DNA of 5,598 nucleotides. Origin: Actinomycetes bacterium. Its GTDB lineage: Bacteria > Actinomycetota > Actinomycetes > Actinomycetales > Dermatophilaceae. The DNA lies in NCBI GenBank assembly GCA_023451855.1, contig JAEXXY010000295.1:1-5598 (forward strand), written 5' to 3'. The notes below the pieces were generated by a model that saw nothing but the letters and a program-made list of their open reading frames with translations, made no database searches and was not told the DNA's origin. This document shows, piece by piece, positions 5,490 to 5,598 of the stretch. A program made the translations under genes and the position numbers. Each line of letters begins with the position of its first letter. Position 1 is the stretch's first letter.

Positions 5490-5598
5490 GTGGGCCGGGC
5501 GGTGGTCAGTCGGTGGCGCTCCGACGCGGGCGCCGTCCTCGTGGTGGCCCTCGCCGCTGCGGTGGCCGGCTGCACGACCGCCGACCCTGGGCTCCGGG
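5490..5598 (+). CDS. Probable secreted lipoprotein, N-terminal fragment (3' end outside window)
   Basis: The 36 visible codons from GTG 5490 read as a lipoprotein signal peptide. There is a short basic start (R3, R8, R10), a hydrophobic core AGAVLVVALAAAVAG (13-27), and a lipobox VAGC with the lipidation cysteine C28, followed by TTADPG. Processing by prolipoprotein diacylglyceryl transferase and signal peptidase II would anchor the mature protein to the outer face of the membrane. Third codon positions are G or C in 33 of 36 codons, which supports coding. No Shine-Dalgarno lies close to the GTG, and a -10-like TACAGT six bases upstream suggests leaderless translation. The gene is divergent from the catalase. 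The mature domain lies beyond the window, so the function is unknown. Confidence 0.6.
   Translation, partial: MGRAVVSRWRSDAGAVLVVALAAAVAGCTTADPGLR

Noticed and set aside
1..5598. tRNA, rRNA, insertion sequence or prophage signals
   Set aside because: No cloverleaf, rRNA-like stretch, transposase motif or terminal inverted repeats flanking a mobile gene were seen.

Overview
This is a high-GC window (G or C at nearly every third codon position) with actinobacterial traits: GTG starts, a DesK/NarL-type two-component system next to an ABC-2 exporter, and a probable leaderless gene with a TAnnnT -10 box. The taxon cannot be fixed from the sequence. A Micrococcales-like actinobacterium is a reasonable guess, not a demonstrated assignment.

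Layout: (1) 1-1747, minus strand: a sensor histidine kinase followed by a NarL/LuxR-type response regulator. The regulator start overlaps the kinase stop by four bases (GTGA), and its C-terminal DNA-binding half runs off the left edge. (2) 1748-1887: a divergent control region rich in repeats. It holds a perfect 10-bp-arm palindrome, a second overlapping inverted repeat, and copies of CCKGGGTAGGGG (K = G or T) spaced 55 and 66 bases; one copy lies inside the kinase 5' end. (3) 1888-3647, plus strand: an ABC-2 ATPase and its six-helix permease, joined by an ATGA overlap. (4) 3648-3726: a short convergent gap whose centre is a perfect 17-bp-stem palindrome, probably a bidirectional terminator. 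(5) 3727-5331, minus strand: a complete clade-3-like heme catalase. (6) 5332-5489: a divergent gap with an imperfect inverted repeat ahead of the catalase and a -10-like box six bases before a GTG. (7) 5490-5598, plus strand: the first 36 codons of a probable lipoprotein, cut by the right edge.

The likely logic of the left half is a classic detection-and-export module. The membrane kinase senses an envelope signal or toxic compound and phosphorylates the regulator, which acts on the shared divergent region to switch on the ABC exporter and perhaps its own operon. The substrate cannot be read from the sequence. The catalase is an independent hydrogen peroxide defence gene. No clearly new enzymatic system is visible. 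The points most worth a second look are the operator-like architecture at 1696-1880, the kinase's altered ATP-lid region, the centred 3665-3709 palindrome, and short in-frame repeats in disordered segments of three neighbouring genes.
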